Source: Oribacterium sp. UBA5894
GTDB lineage: Bacteria > Bacillota > Clostridia > Lachnospirales > Lachnospiraceae
DNA: 20,944 bases
Assembly: GCA_002431355.1 (NCBI GenBank)
Contig: DJEQ01000122.1
Coordinates: forward strand, 1-20,944
Direction of reading: 5' to 3'
The notes under the pieces were generated by a model, which was not told where the DNA came from, made no database searches, and was given only the letters and a program-made list of their open reading frames with translations. A program made the position numbers and the translations under genes. Shown piece by piece: positions 14,473-20,944 of this stretch. Positions within the stretch are counted from its first letter, which is position 1. Each line of letters begins with the position of its first letter.

Positions 14473-15501
14473 TCAGTACTGTGGCGCTGCATCGTAGATA
14501 TAGTTCCGAATGACGGCCGATGTGAATTCAGAGAGACGTGCATTGACGTCGGCGTCCGAAGCGTCTCCATGCGGCTTCGGAATCACCAGCTTTATGATGC
14601 GATCCAGCGCGGCCCGCTGTGGAGAAGCGGAGAGGTAATGCTCCAGTGCCACGAGCTTTCGATGGTGGGCAGCCTCATCGGTCACGGGCATGAAGATCCA
14701 GTCAGCCTGTGGGAGGATGCCTTCGATTCGACTCACCATGCTGTCGGTATCGAGGACGAGAACATCATAGGGGATCTGTGCACGCAGCTTTTCAATGAAC
14801 TGTGGAAGCTCGGCCTCCTGGAGTGTGGCAAGATCCTCCGGCGAACGAACCGGTGGGATGAAATCCAGTCCGTCGCTATGGGAAATCATGCTCTGCAGCG
14901 GTTCCGTGAGGAGATGCTCCTGCTTGTAAAGGAACAGTACATCGCTGAGGGAAGCCGTGCTGTTTTTTATGGCTGCATCGGTCCAGGCCGGCATTTCCTC
15001 CAGACTCACATAGAGCGTGCGAACCTCTTTCATAAGCTCCTTTGCGAGACTTTCTGCAAAGATGGTTTTACCAGAGCGCCCGATCGGACTGTAGATGAGG
15101 TAAAGCCGTGCAAGCCCCGACCGTGGCCTTGCGGGGTCGTTTCGCTTCTCAAACTGATAGGTCGAGACAAGCTCGTGGAGAATCCTTTCACCGGACTGGT
15201 ACTTGTAAATCCTTCGTGGCTCCGTGGCGGCAGGTCCAGACGCTGCTGCGCCCGTGCTCACCGGTTCCTCGGAGAGCTCGATCCGCGTACCAACCGGCAG
15301 GGACTGGAGGGTCTCGTCCTGAAGGGAAGTCGGATCACTGAGAAGGAGATCGATGGGATGCTGATGGGCGAAGCGCTGCAGGGCGCCTGCATCCTGAAAG
15401 GTGTAAATCGTAAAAGGGCATTCGGTACGGGACGAAGCATATTTGGAAAAGCGTGCACAGTAGGCTGAGTCCGGTTCAAGCAGTGCGAGAATCTGACGCA
15501 T
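14473..15501 (-). CDS. tadZ: TadZ/CpaE-like ATPase (receiver-like plus ParA/MinD domain)
   Basis: A 342-residue cytosolic protein. Residues 1-70 look like a degenerate response-regulator receiver fold (DLLLSDPTS at 51-59), followed by a linker rich in Ala/Ser/Thr, and then the KYQSGERILHEL block (100-111) seen in Firmicutes TadZ proteins. The P-loop domain has PIGRSGKT (139-146), a departure from the canonical KGGxGKT that lacks the signature lysine. VLVLDTDSM further on is the Walker B-like strand. TadZ proteins position the Tad machine in the cell. AAGGAG precedes the ATG by 6 bases. It lies between prepilin peptidase 1 and tadA. Confidence 0.88.
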   Translation of the reverse strand: MRQILALLEPDSAYCARFSKYASSRTECPFTIYTFQDAGALQRFAHQHPIDLLLSDPTSLQDETLQSLPVGTRIELSEEPVSTGAAASGPAATEPRRIYKYQSGERILHELVSTYQFEKRNDPARPRSGLARLYLIYSPIGRSGKTIFAESLAKELMKEVRTLYVSLEEMPAWTDAAIKNSTASLSDVLFLYKQEHLLTEPLQSMISHSDGLDFIPPVRSPEDLATLQEAELPQFIEKLRAQIPYDVLVLDTDSMVSRIEGILPQADWIFMPVTDEAAHHRKLVALEHYLSASPQRAALDRIIKLVIPKPHGDASDADVNARLSEFTSAVIRNYIYDAAPQY

Positions 15502-15575
15502 GGGAACTCCTTTCTGAGAAGACGGTGGATAAAGTTCGAAAAACCGGTACCTGCAGGGGCAGAAGAACTCCCGTG

Positions 15576-15606
15576 GCTGCAGTCCGTAGGGGTGGGAGAC
15601 TGCAGC
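15576..15606 (-). other. Stem-loop between peptidase 1 and tadZ
   Basis: GCTGCAGTC (15576-15584) pairs with GACTGCAGC (15598-15606) as a perfect 9-bp stem with a 13-base loop. No T tract follows on either strand, so it is unlikely to be a terminator. It may influence mRNA processing between peptidase 1 and tadZ. Confidence 0.4.
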
Positions 15607-15609
15607 GCA

Positions 15610-16083
15610 CTATACGGGAGGAAGGATCAGTCCCGGAATTGCACCGAGAAGAAGGGGAAGGGCGAGGGGGAGGCCTGGGGATGAGATCGAAGGCCGACCC
15701 CCGTGCCCATGAAATGCTCGTCTGATCCATAAAAGATACAGGAGTGCAAAAGCGAGACCCGGCAGCAGAAGCTGGCAGCCTTTCTCGGCACCGCACCAGC
15801 TGAGGATCAGTGCCATCAGGCGTGCATCGCCTCCGCCTGCATGGGTCAGGGCGGTGAGAATACGCAACATGACGAAGCTGAGAAGATAGGTGAGAAGATA
15901 GAAAAGAGACGTTCTCAGGAAAGAGGAACTGCATGTCCAGAGGGAAGCATCTATTCTATCTGGCAGAAACAGACCGAAGCATAAATAGGTGTAGATCAGC
16001 ATATGGGGGATACGCCGCTCTCGTAGATCGTAGCCTGCGGCGATGGTCAGACACTGCAGGAGAAGGAGCTGAGATACTGTCAT
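15610..16083 (-). CDS. Prepilin peptidase 1 (A24 family, TadV/CpaA-like)
   Basis: A 157-residue polytopic membrane protease, first gene of the tad operon. The A24 catalytic aspartates are D19 in YDLRERRIP and D86 in GGGD (83-86), with hydrophobic helices between and after. The size is typical of TadV/CpaA, which lack the methylase domain of PilD. GGAGG lies a few bases before the ATG at 16083; longer upstream reading adds an implausible, non-membrane N-terminus. It would mature the Flp pilin and/or the TadE-like proteins. It shares little sequence with the second peptidase in this operon beyond the active-site motifs. Confidence 0.85.
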   Translation of the reverse strand: MTVSQLLLLQCLTIAAGYDLRERRIPHMLIYTYLCFGLFLPDRIDASLWTCSSSFLRTSLFYLLTYLLSFVMLRILTALTHAGGGDARLMALILSWCGAEKGCQLLLPGLAFALLYLLWIRRAFHGHGGRPSISSPGLPLALPLLLGAIPGLILPPV

Positions 16084-16109
16084 GTGGCCTCCGCTTTTGT
16101 GATAGCTCG

Positions 16110-16174
16110 AGTATAGAGGAAGTCCGCTTTTTCGCCTATAGTCGACAAGTAGACTATGGTCGTCAGGCCGACTA
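16110..16174 (-). promoter_or_regulatory. Candidate promoter and operator of the tad operon
   Basis: Reading the - strand, TATACT (16115-16110) is the best -10, 26 bases before the first ATG, but no good -35 lies at 16-18 bases. Directly upstream are three copies of TAGTC: two direct on the - strand (16174-16170, 16156-16152) and one inverted (plus strand 16139-16143). The last two form the dyad ATAGTC-N8-GACTAT (16138-16157). A weak -35 next to repeats suits an activator-dependent promoter. This is pattern-based inference. Confidence 0.35.
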
Positions 16175-16378
16175 GATGGGATCGATTCCCTGCTGAGAAA
16201 AGTGAAAGACAGGAAACAGAAACCTGCCGAAAAAAGGTCCCACGAGAGGAAGAAAAGCGCAGAATTGCAGCATCTCTGTGGAGGATCCACAAAACATCTG
16301 ATTTTTTTAAGGCAGGCTGCACAAGACGGCATTCGGCCGATGCATACCGTGCCCGTCCTCTAGTAGAAAAAGACAAGT
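16175..16378. other. Rest of the divergent intergenic region
   Basis: No gene is supported between the tad operator and the manC promoter area. It holds a TGTGGA/TCCACA hairpin (16277-16291) and a GACGGCA/TGCCCGTC stem with one bulge (16325-16331 with 16350-16357) around a CGGCCG palindrome. Neither has a T tract at the right place. I see no riboswitch signature. Confidence 0.35.
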
Positions 16379-16389
16379 TATGATAGAAT
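16379..16389 (+). promoter_or_regulatory. Possible -10 region for manC
   Basis: TATGAT (16379-16384) and the overlapping TAGAAT (16384-16389) are both -10-like and lie 30-40 bases before the manC ATG. No convincing -35 is found 16-18 bases upstream of either. Confidence 0.3.
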
Positions 16390-16418
16390 ACGGACGTGTT
16401 TTTTAGAAAGGCAAGTGT

Positions 16419-17759
16419 ATGAATATCATTTTACTATCCGGTGGCTCAGGAAAGCGCCTGTGGCCCCTTTCAAACGATATCCGATCGAAGCAGTTCATTA
16501 AGCTCTTTAAGCGCCCGGATGGAAGCTATGAGTCCATGATCGAGCGCGTTTATCGACAGATTCGGACGGTGGATGCAGAGGCCAGGGTCACCATTGCAAC
16601 CTCGCGCACACAGGTGTCCTCCATCCTGAATCTGCTCGGCACGGATGTCAATATTTCCGTAGAGCCGACGCGAAGAGATACCTTCCCGGCGATTGCATTG
16701 GCCTCCGCATATCTGCATGAAAAATGTCAGGTACCGCTGGACGAGGCGGTCGTGGTCTGCCCGGTGGACCCGTATGTCGAGGATGACTACTTTCGGGCAC
16801 TGCGGGATCTGTCGCAGCAGGCGGAGCGAGGCGAGGCCAATCTCGTACTGATGGGCATTCAGCCGACCTATCCGTCCGAAAAGTACGGCTATATCATCCC
16901 GGAGACGAAGGAAGCGACCTCTACGGTACGCACCTTTAAGGAAAAGCCGGATGAGGCGACGGCACGGGAGTACTTGAAGCAGGGGGCCCTCTGGAACGGT
17001 GGCGTCTTTGCGTATAAGCTCGGCTATGTACTGGACCGTGCGGAGACCCTGCTTCACACGAGAGCTTATCAGGAGCTGTTTGATCATTATGCAGAGCTTC
17101 CGAAGATCAGCTTCGACTATGCAGTTGTGGAGCATGAGGAGAAGATCGAGGTCATGCGCTTCCATGGCGAGTGGAAGGACCTTGGTACCTGGAACACGCT
17201 GACGGAGGAAATGTCGGAGCCGGTGATCGGACATGGCATCCTCGGCGAGCAGTGTGAGGATGTGCATATCGTGAATGAGCTGAGCGTGCCGATTCTTGCG
17301 ATGGGCATGCAGCATGCGGTGATTTCCGCAAGCCCGCAGGGCATTCTCGTCAGCAATCTGGAGGCCAGTGCACGCATCAAGCCGTACGTTGACCAGCTGC
17401 CGGATCAGATCATGTTTGCAAAGAAGTCCTGGGGCGATTTCCGCATTCTGGATGTCGCACCTCATGCGACGACGGTGAAGATTTCCATGCGGCCAGGGGC
17501 ACATATGAGCTATCATGCCCATCATGCGCGGAATGAGATCTGGACCGTTCTGGAGGGGCGTGGCGTCGCGATCGTTGATGGGCATGCGCAGCCGGTACAG
17601 ACGGGCGACGTGATTTCCATTCCGTGCGGGGCGAAGCATACGATGCTGGCGGATAGAGAAGCGCCACTGACGCTCATGGAGATGCAGCTTGGCGAGGATA
17701 TCGCTGTCAATGATAAAACGAAGTATGAGATGCCGACCGCTGCGTCGGCAGAGGAGTAA
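16419..17759 (+). CDS. manC: Mannose-1-phosphate guanylyltransferase (type II, with C-terminal cupin)
   Basis: This 446-residue cytosolic enzyme makes GDP-mannose from mannose-1-phosphate and GTP. The N-terminal nucleotidyltransferase signature LLSGGSGKRLWPLS is at 5-18. PTRRDTFPAIALA (88-100) and the conserved FKEKPDEATAREYL and WNGGVFAYK blocks follow. The C-terminal cupin (about 330-435) contains SWGDF and MRPGAHMSYHAHHARNE, with clustered His residues for metal binding, as in type II ManC/CpsB proteins that can also carry phosphomannose isomerase activity. AGAAAGG precedes the ATG. It is directly followed, 3 bases on, by a phosphohexomutase that would supply mannose-1-phosphate, so the pair forms a GDP-mannose unit for surface glycans or glycoproteins. 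Bifunctionality cannot be settled from the sequence alone. Confidence 0.92.
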   Translation: MNIILLSGGSGKRLWPLSNDIRSKQFIKLFKRPDGSYESMIERVYRQIRTVDAEARVTIATSRTQVSSILNLLGTDVNISVEPTRRDTFPAIALASAYLHEKCQVPLDEAVVVCPVDPYVEDDYFRALRDLSQQAERGEANLVLMGIQPTYPSEKYGYIIPETKEATSTVRTFKEKPDEATAREYLKQGALWNGGVFAYKLGYVLDRAETLLHTRAYQELFDHYAELPKISFDYAVVEHEEKIEVMRFHGEWKDLGTWNTLTEEMSEPVIGHGILGEQCEDVHIVNELSVPILAMGMQHAVISASPQGILVSNLEASARIKPYVDQLPDQIMFAKKSWGDFRILDVAPHATTVKISMRPGAHMSYHAHHARNEIWTVLEGRGVAIVDGHAQPVQTGDVISIPCGAKHTMLADREAPLTLMEMQLGEDIAVNDKTKYEMPTAASAEE

Positions 17760-17762
17760 GTC

Positions 17763-19574
17763 ATGGACTACATGAAAGAATATACACGCTGGTGTCGAGA
17801 GGTGCAGGATCTGGATCCCGAGGTGACAGCGGAGCTTTCCGCGATGGCCGGGAAGGAGGCCGAGATCCAGGATGCCTTTTATCGTGATCTCGCCTTCGGA
17901 ACCGGCGGTCTCCGCGGGGTGATCGGGGCCGGTACGAACCGGATGAATGTCTACACCGTGGCGAAGGCCTCGCAGGGCCTCTCGAATTATGTCTGCAGGC
18001 ATTTCGCTCCGGCGGAGCGACGCATTGCAATTTCCCGGGACAGCCGCCTGAAGTCGGACCGGTTCGCACAGACGGCCGCCCGTGTGTTTGCGGCGAATGG
18101 CATCGATGTCTACATGTATGAGGACATCATGCCGACCCCGTGCCTGAGCTTTGCCACCCGCATGCTTCACTGCGCGGCCGGCATCATGGTGACCGCATCC
18201 CATAATCCAGCGAAATACAATGGCTATAAGGTCTATGGTGCCGATGGCTGCCAGATCACAACCGAGGCCGCGGCTGAGATCCTGGCGGAAATCGAGGCGC
18301 TGGATCTGTTTAGCGACATTCGCATGACGGACTTCCAGGTAGCTGGTACGCGCGATGTAGCCGAGGCCAATGTCTCCATTCTGGATGTCGCTCAGAAGCC
18401 GCCGGAAAACGGGATGAAGCGGACAGCGGTACCGCAGGAGGCAATGGAAGCCACAGAGAAGACCGTAGCAGGCCGCATCTTCTGGATCGGAGAAGCCGTG
18501 TATACCGCCTTCGTGGAGGCTGTGAAGCAGCAGTCCGTACTGGGCCCGAACGACGACATGGATCGAAACGTTGCCATCGTCTACTCCCCACTGAATGGCA
18601 CAGGCCGGAAGCCGGTGCTTCGGACCCTCAAGGAGTGTGGCTATACGAACATTACGATGGTGAAGGAGCAGGAGCTGCCGGATGGACACTTTCCGACCTG
18701 TCCGTATCCGAATCCGGAGATCAAGGAAGCCATGGCGCTTGGCATGGAGTATGCGGCTCGCGTGCAGGCCGATCTCCTGCTTGCCACGGATCCGGACTGC
18801 GATCGTGTCGGCATTGCCGTACGAAGACCTGACGGCAGCTACCAGCTTCTGAGTGGCAATGAGACCGGTATTCTGCTGCTCGATTACATACTCATGCAGC
18901 GGACGAAGCACGGGACGCTTCCGAAGGATCCGGTGATGGTGAAGACCATCGTGACGATGGATCTCGGAGAGCGCATTGCCGCCCATTATGGCGTACAGAC
19001 GATCAATGTGCTGACGGGCTTCAAGTTCATTGGGGAGCAGATCGGAAAGCTGGAGAAGGAGGGACATCCGGAGCGCTACGTGTTCGGCTTCGAAGAAAGC
19101 TATGGCTACCTCACGGGCAGCTATGTCCGGGATAAGGATGCCGTCGATGGGGCTCTCATGATCTGTGAGATGTTTTCCTACTATAAGACGAGAGGCATCA
19201 GCCTGCTGGAACGGCTGGATGCGCTCTACAAGGAGTATGGATACTGCCTGAATACGCTTCACAGCTTTACCTTCGAGGGCTCGGCCGGTTTCGAGAAGAT
19301 GCAGCGCATCATGGCGGATTTCCGTGCGGATGCACCGACGAGCTTCGCCGGGAAAAAGGTAGAGAAGGTGCTCGATTATGCGCCGGGCCTGGACGGACTT
19401 CCGAAATCGGACGTTCTCAAGTATCTCCTGGAGGGACACTGCTCTGTGGTAGTACGACCGTCCGGCACCGAGCCGAAGCTGAAGCTCTATATTTCCATCA
19501 GCGCGGAGAACCGGGCTGCCGCGGAAGCCTGCGAGGCTGCAATCGCCGCAGAGCTTTCAGAACGCATGAAGTAA
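17763..19574 (+). CDS. Phospho-sugar mutase (phosphomannomutase / phosphoglucomutase)
   Basis: A 603-residue member of the alpha-D-phosphohexomutase family, PgcA-like. It interconverts hexose 6-phosphate and 1-phosphate through a phosphoserine. The active-site loop TASHNP is at 144-149 with catalytic S146. The magnesium loop DPDCDR is at 343-348, the sugar-specificity region includes GNETG (365-369) and GFEESYGYL, and the phosphate-binding loop RPSGTEPKLKLY lies near the C-terminus. Residues about 187-245 form an extra Ala/Glu-rich stretch between the first and second parts, compared with the roughly 575-residue PgcA length I recall. AGAGGAG overlapping the manC end serves as ribosome binding site. 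Pairing with manC favours a mannose-1-phosphate role, but glucose use is equally compatible with the family. Confidence 0.92.
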   Translation: MDYMKEYTRWCREVQDLDPEVTAELSAMAGKEAEIQDAFYRDLAFGTGGLRGVIGAGTNRMNVYTVAKASQGLSNYVCRHFAPAERRIAISRDSRLKSDRFAQTAARVFAANGIDVYMYEDIMPTPCLSFATRMLHCAAGIMVTASHNPAKYNGYKVYGADGCQITTEAAAEILAEIEALDLFSDIRMTDFQVAGTRDVAEANVSILDVAQKPPENGMKRTAVPQEAMEATEKTVAGRIFWIGEAVYTAFVEAVKQQSVLGPNDDMDRNVAIVYSPLNGTGRKPVLRTLKECGYTNITMVKEQELPDGHFPTCPYPNPEIKEAMALGMEYAARVQADLLLATDPDCDRVGIAVRRPDGSYQLLSGNETGILLLDYILMQRTKHGTLPKDPVMVKTIVTMDLGERIAAHYGVQTINVLTGFKFIGEQIGKLEKEGHPERYVFGFEESYGYLTGSYVRDKDAVDGALMICEMFSYYKTRGISLLERLDALYKEYGYCLNTLHSFTFEGSAGFEKMQRIMADFRADAPTSFAGKKVEKVLDYAPGLDGLPKSDVLKYLLEGHCSVVVRPSGTEPKLKLYISISAENRAAAEACEAAIAAELSERMK

Positions 19575-19584
19575 AGAAATCAGG

Positions 19585-19663
19585 AGCAGGGAGAATGCAA
19601 AGACGCCGGACGAGTGAAGTGACTGTCTGGCACGAGATACGCGGAATCCCTGCTTCATTTTTC
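19585..19663 (+). terminator. Weak terminator- or attenuator-like inverted repeat
   Basis: AGCAGGGA (19585-19592) and TCCCTGCT (19647-19654) are perfect 8-bp complements separated by 54 bases, with TTCATTTTTC after the second arm. The long loop makes simple termination uncertain. It could partly uncouple the next gene from the manC-mutase pair. Confidence 0.3.
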
Positions 19664-19695
19664 ATCGGAATCGACAGAAAACCAGGAGAATCGAT

Positions 19696-20944
19696 ATGCA
19701 GGATTCATTTTACATTTATGCGGGACTGTTTTTCCTCTATTCCTTTTTCGGCTGGCTGCTGGAAACGCTCAGTGCGTCCATTCGGAAGCGGCATTTCGCC
19801 AATCGTGGCTACCTGAACGGGCCGTTCTGCGCCATCTATGGCTTCACGGCGGTCTTCATGACCCTGTTTCTGTATGAGCTGGAGGGGAATCTTCCCTTCC
19901 TTTTCCTTGGCTGTATGATTATTGCGACCGTTGCCGAGTGGACTGCGGGCCATCTTCTGGAACGGATCGGTCATGGCAAGTGGTGGGACTATTCGAAGCT
20001 TCACTGGAACCTGGATGGCTATATCTGCCTTTCCTACTCCGTGGTCTGGGGAATTCTGGGAACGCTGGCCATCCGCGTGGGAAATCCTTTGATCGAGGCC
20101 CTGCTTCATCATCTGCCACACGGTCTCATGCATGGAGTCATCTGGGGACTGTTCGGACTTCTTCTGGTGGACGCGCTCGGCTCCTGCCTTGCACTGCATC
20201 AGGACAGTGAACGGATGCCGCACATCGCCGCGTTCAATCATCAGCTTGCCGCCTTCACCCATCGACTCAGCCTGCACATTTATCACTATGTCGATGCCCG
20301 TGTAGAACGGGCCTACACGCTTCAACGCAGGAAGCAGCCGAGAACGTGGACGAAGTGTGGCGCTTTCGCGGAAGGCTGCAGCTTTTATAAGATCGTCCTG
20401 CTGTTCATCATCGGCTCCTTTGTGGGAGACCTGGTAGAGACGATTTTCTGTCGCCTTACGGCCGGGGTATGGATGAGCCGCAGCAGCCTCGTCTGGGGCC
20501 CCTTCAGCGTGGTATGGGGACTCGCCATCGCGATGGTGACGCTTCTTTTTTACAATTACCGCAATCGCTCGGATGGCTTCCTCTTCATGTGCGGTACGTT
20601 CCTTGGAGGTGCCTATGAATACATCTGCAGCGTTTTCACTGAGCGGGTATTCGGCAAGGTCTTCTGGGATTACAGCGGCTTTCGCTTCAATCTCGGAGGG
20701 CGGATCAATCTTCTGTTTTGCTTTTTCTGGGGCATCGCAGCCGTCGTGTGGCTGAAGAAGCTCTATCCGCTGTTTTCTGAGCTCATCGAAAAAATTCCAC
20801 AGCAGATGGGGCCCATGCTTACATGGGGGCTCCTTCTCTTTATGAGCCTCGACATCCTTGTTTCCAGTCTTGCCCTCGCACGCTATGATCAGCGCGCCCA
20901 TCAGCGCCCTGCCACGAATGCGATGGAGCAGGCACTGGATCACT
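19696..20944 (+). CDS. Tandem CmpB-type membrane protein (putative ABC transporter permease), 3' end cut
   Basis: The frame is open for 416 codons to the window end, so the gene is partial. It is a polytopic membrane protein of the PF06541 (CmpB-like, 'putative ABC transporter permease') type common in Clostridia. Two homologous halves are visible. The first half has GW--ET (19-23), RGYLNGPFCAIYG (37-49) and KWWDYS followed by LDGYICLSYSVVWG (95-119). The second half has GDLVET (244-249), SLVWGPFSVVWG (264-275) and VFWDYS followed by GGRINLLFCFFWG (322-346). A charged segment (about 170-225) links them. AGGAG (19683-19687) precedes the ATG at 19696 by 8 bases. No ATPase partner is in the window, so a transport role is unproven despite the family name. 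Confidence 0.8.
   Translation, partial: MQDSFYIYAGLFFLYSFFGWLLETLSASIRKRHFANRGYLNGPFCAIYGFTAVFMTLFLYELEGNLPFLFLGCMIIATVAEWTAGHLLERIGHGKWWDYSKLHWNLDGYICLSYSVVWGILGTLAIRVGNPLIEALLHHLPHGLMHGVIWGLFGLLLVDALGSCLALHQDSERMPHIAAFNHQLAAFTHRLSLHIYHYVDARVERAYTLQRRKQPRTWTKCGAFAEGCSFYKIVLLFIIGSFVGDLVETIFCRLTAGVWMSRSSLVWGPFSVVWGLAIAMVTLLFYNYRNRSDGFLFMCGTFLGGAYEYICSVFTERVFGKVFWDYSGFRFNLGGRINLLFCFFWGIAAVVWLKKLYPLFSELIEKIPQQMGPMLTWGLLLFMSLDILVSSLALARYDQRAHQRPATNAMEQALDH
19750..20733 (+). repeat. Internal duplication in the CmpB-type gene
   Basis: The two encoded halves (19750-20052 and 20425-20733) share the order ET, L-x-GP-F-x-x-x-(Y/W)G, WDYS, L-x-G, (V/F)WG. The match is at protein level only; the DNA is too diverged for recombination. 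Confidence 0.6.

Noticed and set aside
16277..16308. TGTGGA/TCCACA hairpin followed by ATTTTTTT as a terminator
   Set aside because: The stem is only 6 bp and the T run starts about 9 bases after it, so it does not meet terminator spacing.
16470..19439. 989-codon open frame on the - strand opposite manC and the mutase
   Set aside because: It is produced by the codon bias of the + strand genes, has a His/Arg/Ile-rich composition without domains, and lies opposite two well-recognised enzymes.
19595..19816. 73-codon + strand frame beginning in the gap after the mutase, with GGGAG before its ATG
   Set aside because: Most of it overlaps the CmpB-type gene in another frame, and the peptide has no recognisable pattern.
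19705..20943. 412-codon open frame on the - strand at the right end
   Set aside because: It is antisense to the CmpB-type membrane protein, which has matching duplicated motifs and a ribosome binding site.

Overview
The window reads as chromosomal DNA of a low- to mid-GC Bacillota bacterium, most likely a Clostridia / Lachnospiraceae-type anaerobe. The reasons are strong AGGAGG-type ribosome binding sites, rho-independent terminators, a Tad pilus locus of the DUF5702/DUF6382 type, a tandem CmpB-type membrane protein, and a cysteine desulfidase with a YfcC-family transporter. The genus is not determined. I see no rRNA, tRNA, CRISPR array, insertion sequence or phage gene.

Left part, + strand (1-5390). 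After about 165 bases with no supportable gene come a consensus-like promoter and a terminator hairpin, then tcdA (tRNA t6A dehydratase) with its own terminator. Next is a three-gene operon: an L-cysteine desulfidase / serine dehydratase-like iron-sulphur enzyme, a YfcC-family carrier, and an M20D amidohydrolase. Two perfect dyads lie at and upstream of its candidate promoter. The likely logic is import of an acylated or peptidic amino-acid derivative, hydrolysis by the M20 enzyme, and breakdown of the released cysteine or serine to pyruvate and ammonia (plus sulfide if cysteine). A bidirectional terminator separates it from the convergent Tad operon.

Middle, - strand (16083 down to 5420). 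Eleven tightly packed genes form a tad (tight adherence / Flp pilus) operon. In order of transcription they are prepilin peptidase 1, TadZ, the TadA ATPase, TadB, a TadC-like protein with a large extracytoplasmic insert, a Flp1-type pilin with an unusually long leader, a DUF5702 protein, a TadE-like pseudopilin with two Ada-like metal-binding modules, prepilin peptidase 2, a 79-residue membrane protein, and a DUF6382 protein with two C-terminal membrane helices. TadZ/TadA/TadB/TadC would form the inner-membrane machine, the peptidases would mature the pilins, and the last genes are accessory.

Right part, + strand (16419-20944). Divergent from the tad operon are manC (GDP-mannose pyrophosphorylase with a C-terminal cupin) and a phosphohexomutase, together enough to make GDP-mannose from mannose-6-phosphate. 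They are followed by a tandem-repeat CmpB-type membrane protein cut by the window end. The tad operon is the most unusual part: the duplicated zinc-type modules on TadE, the split TadC and the long pilin leader are worth following up.
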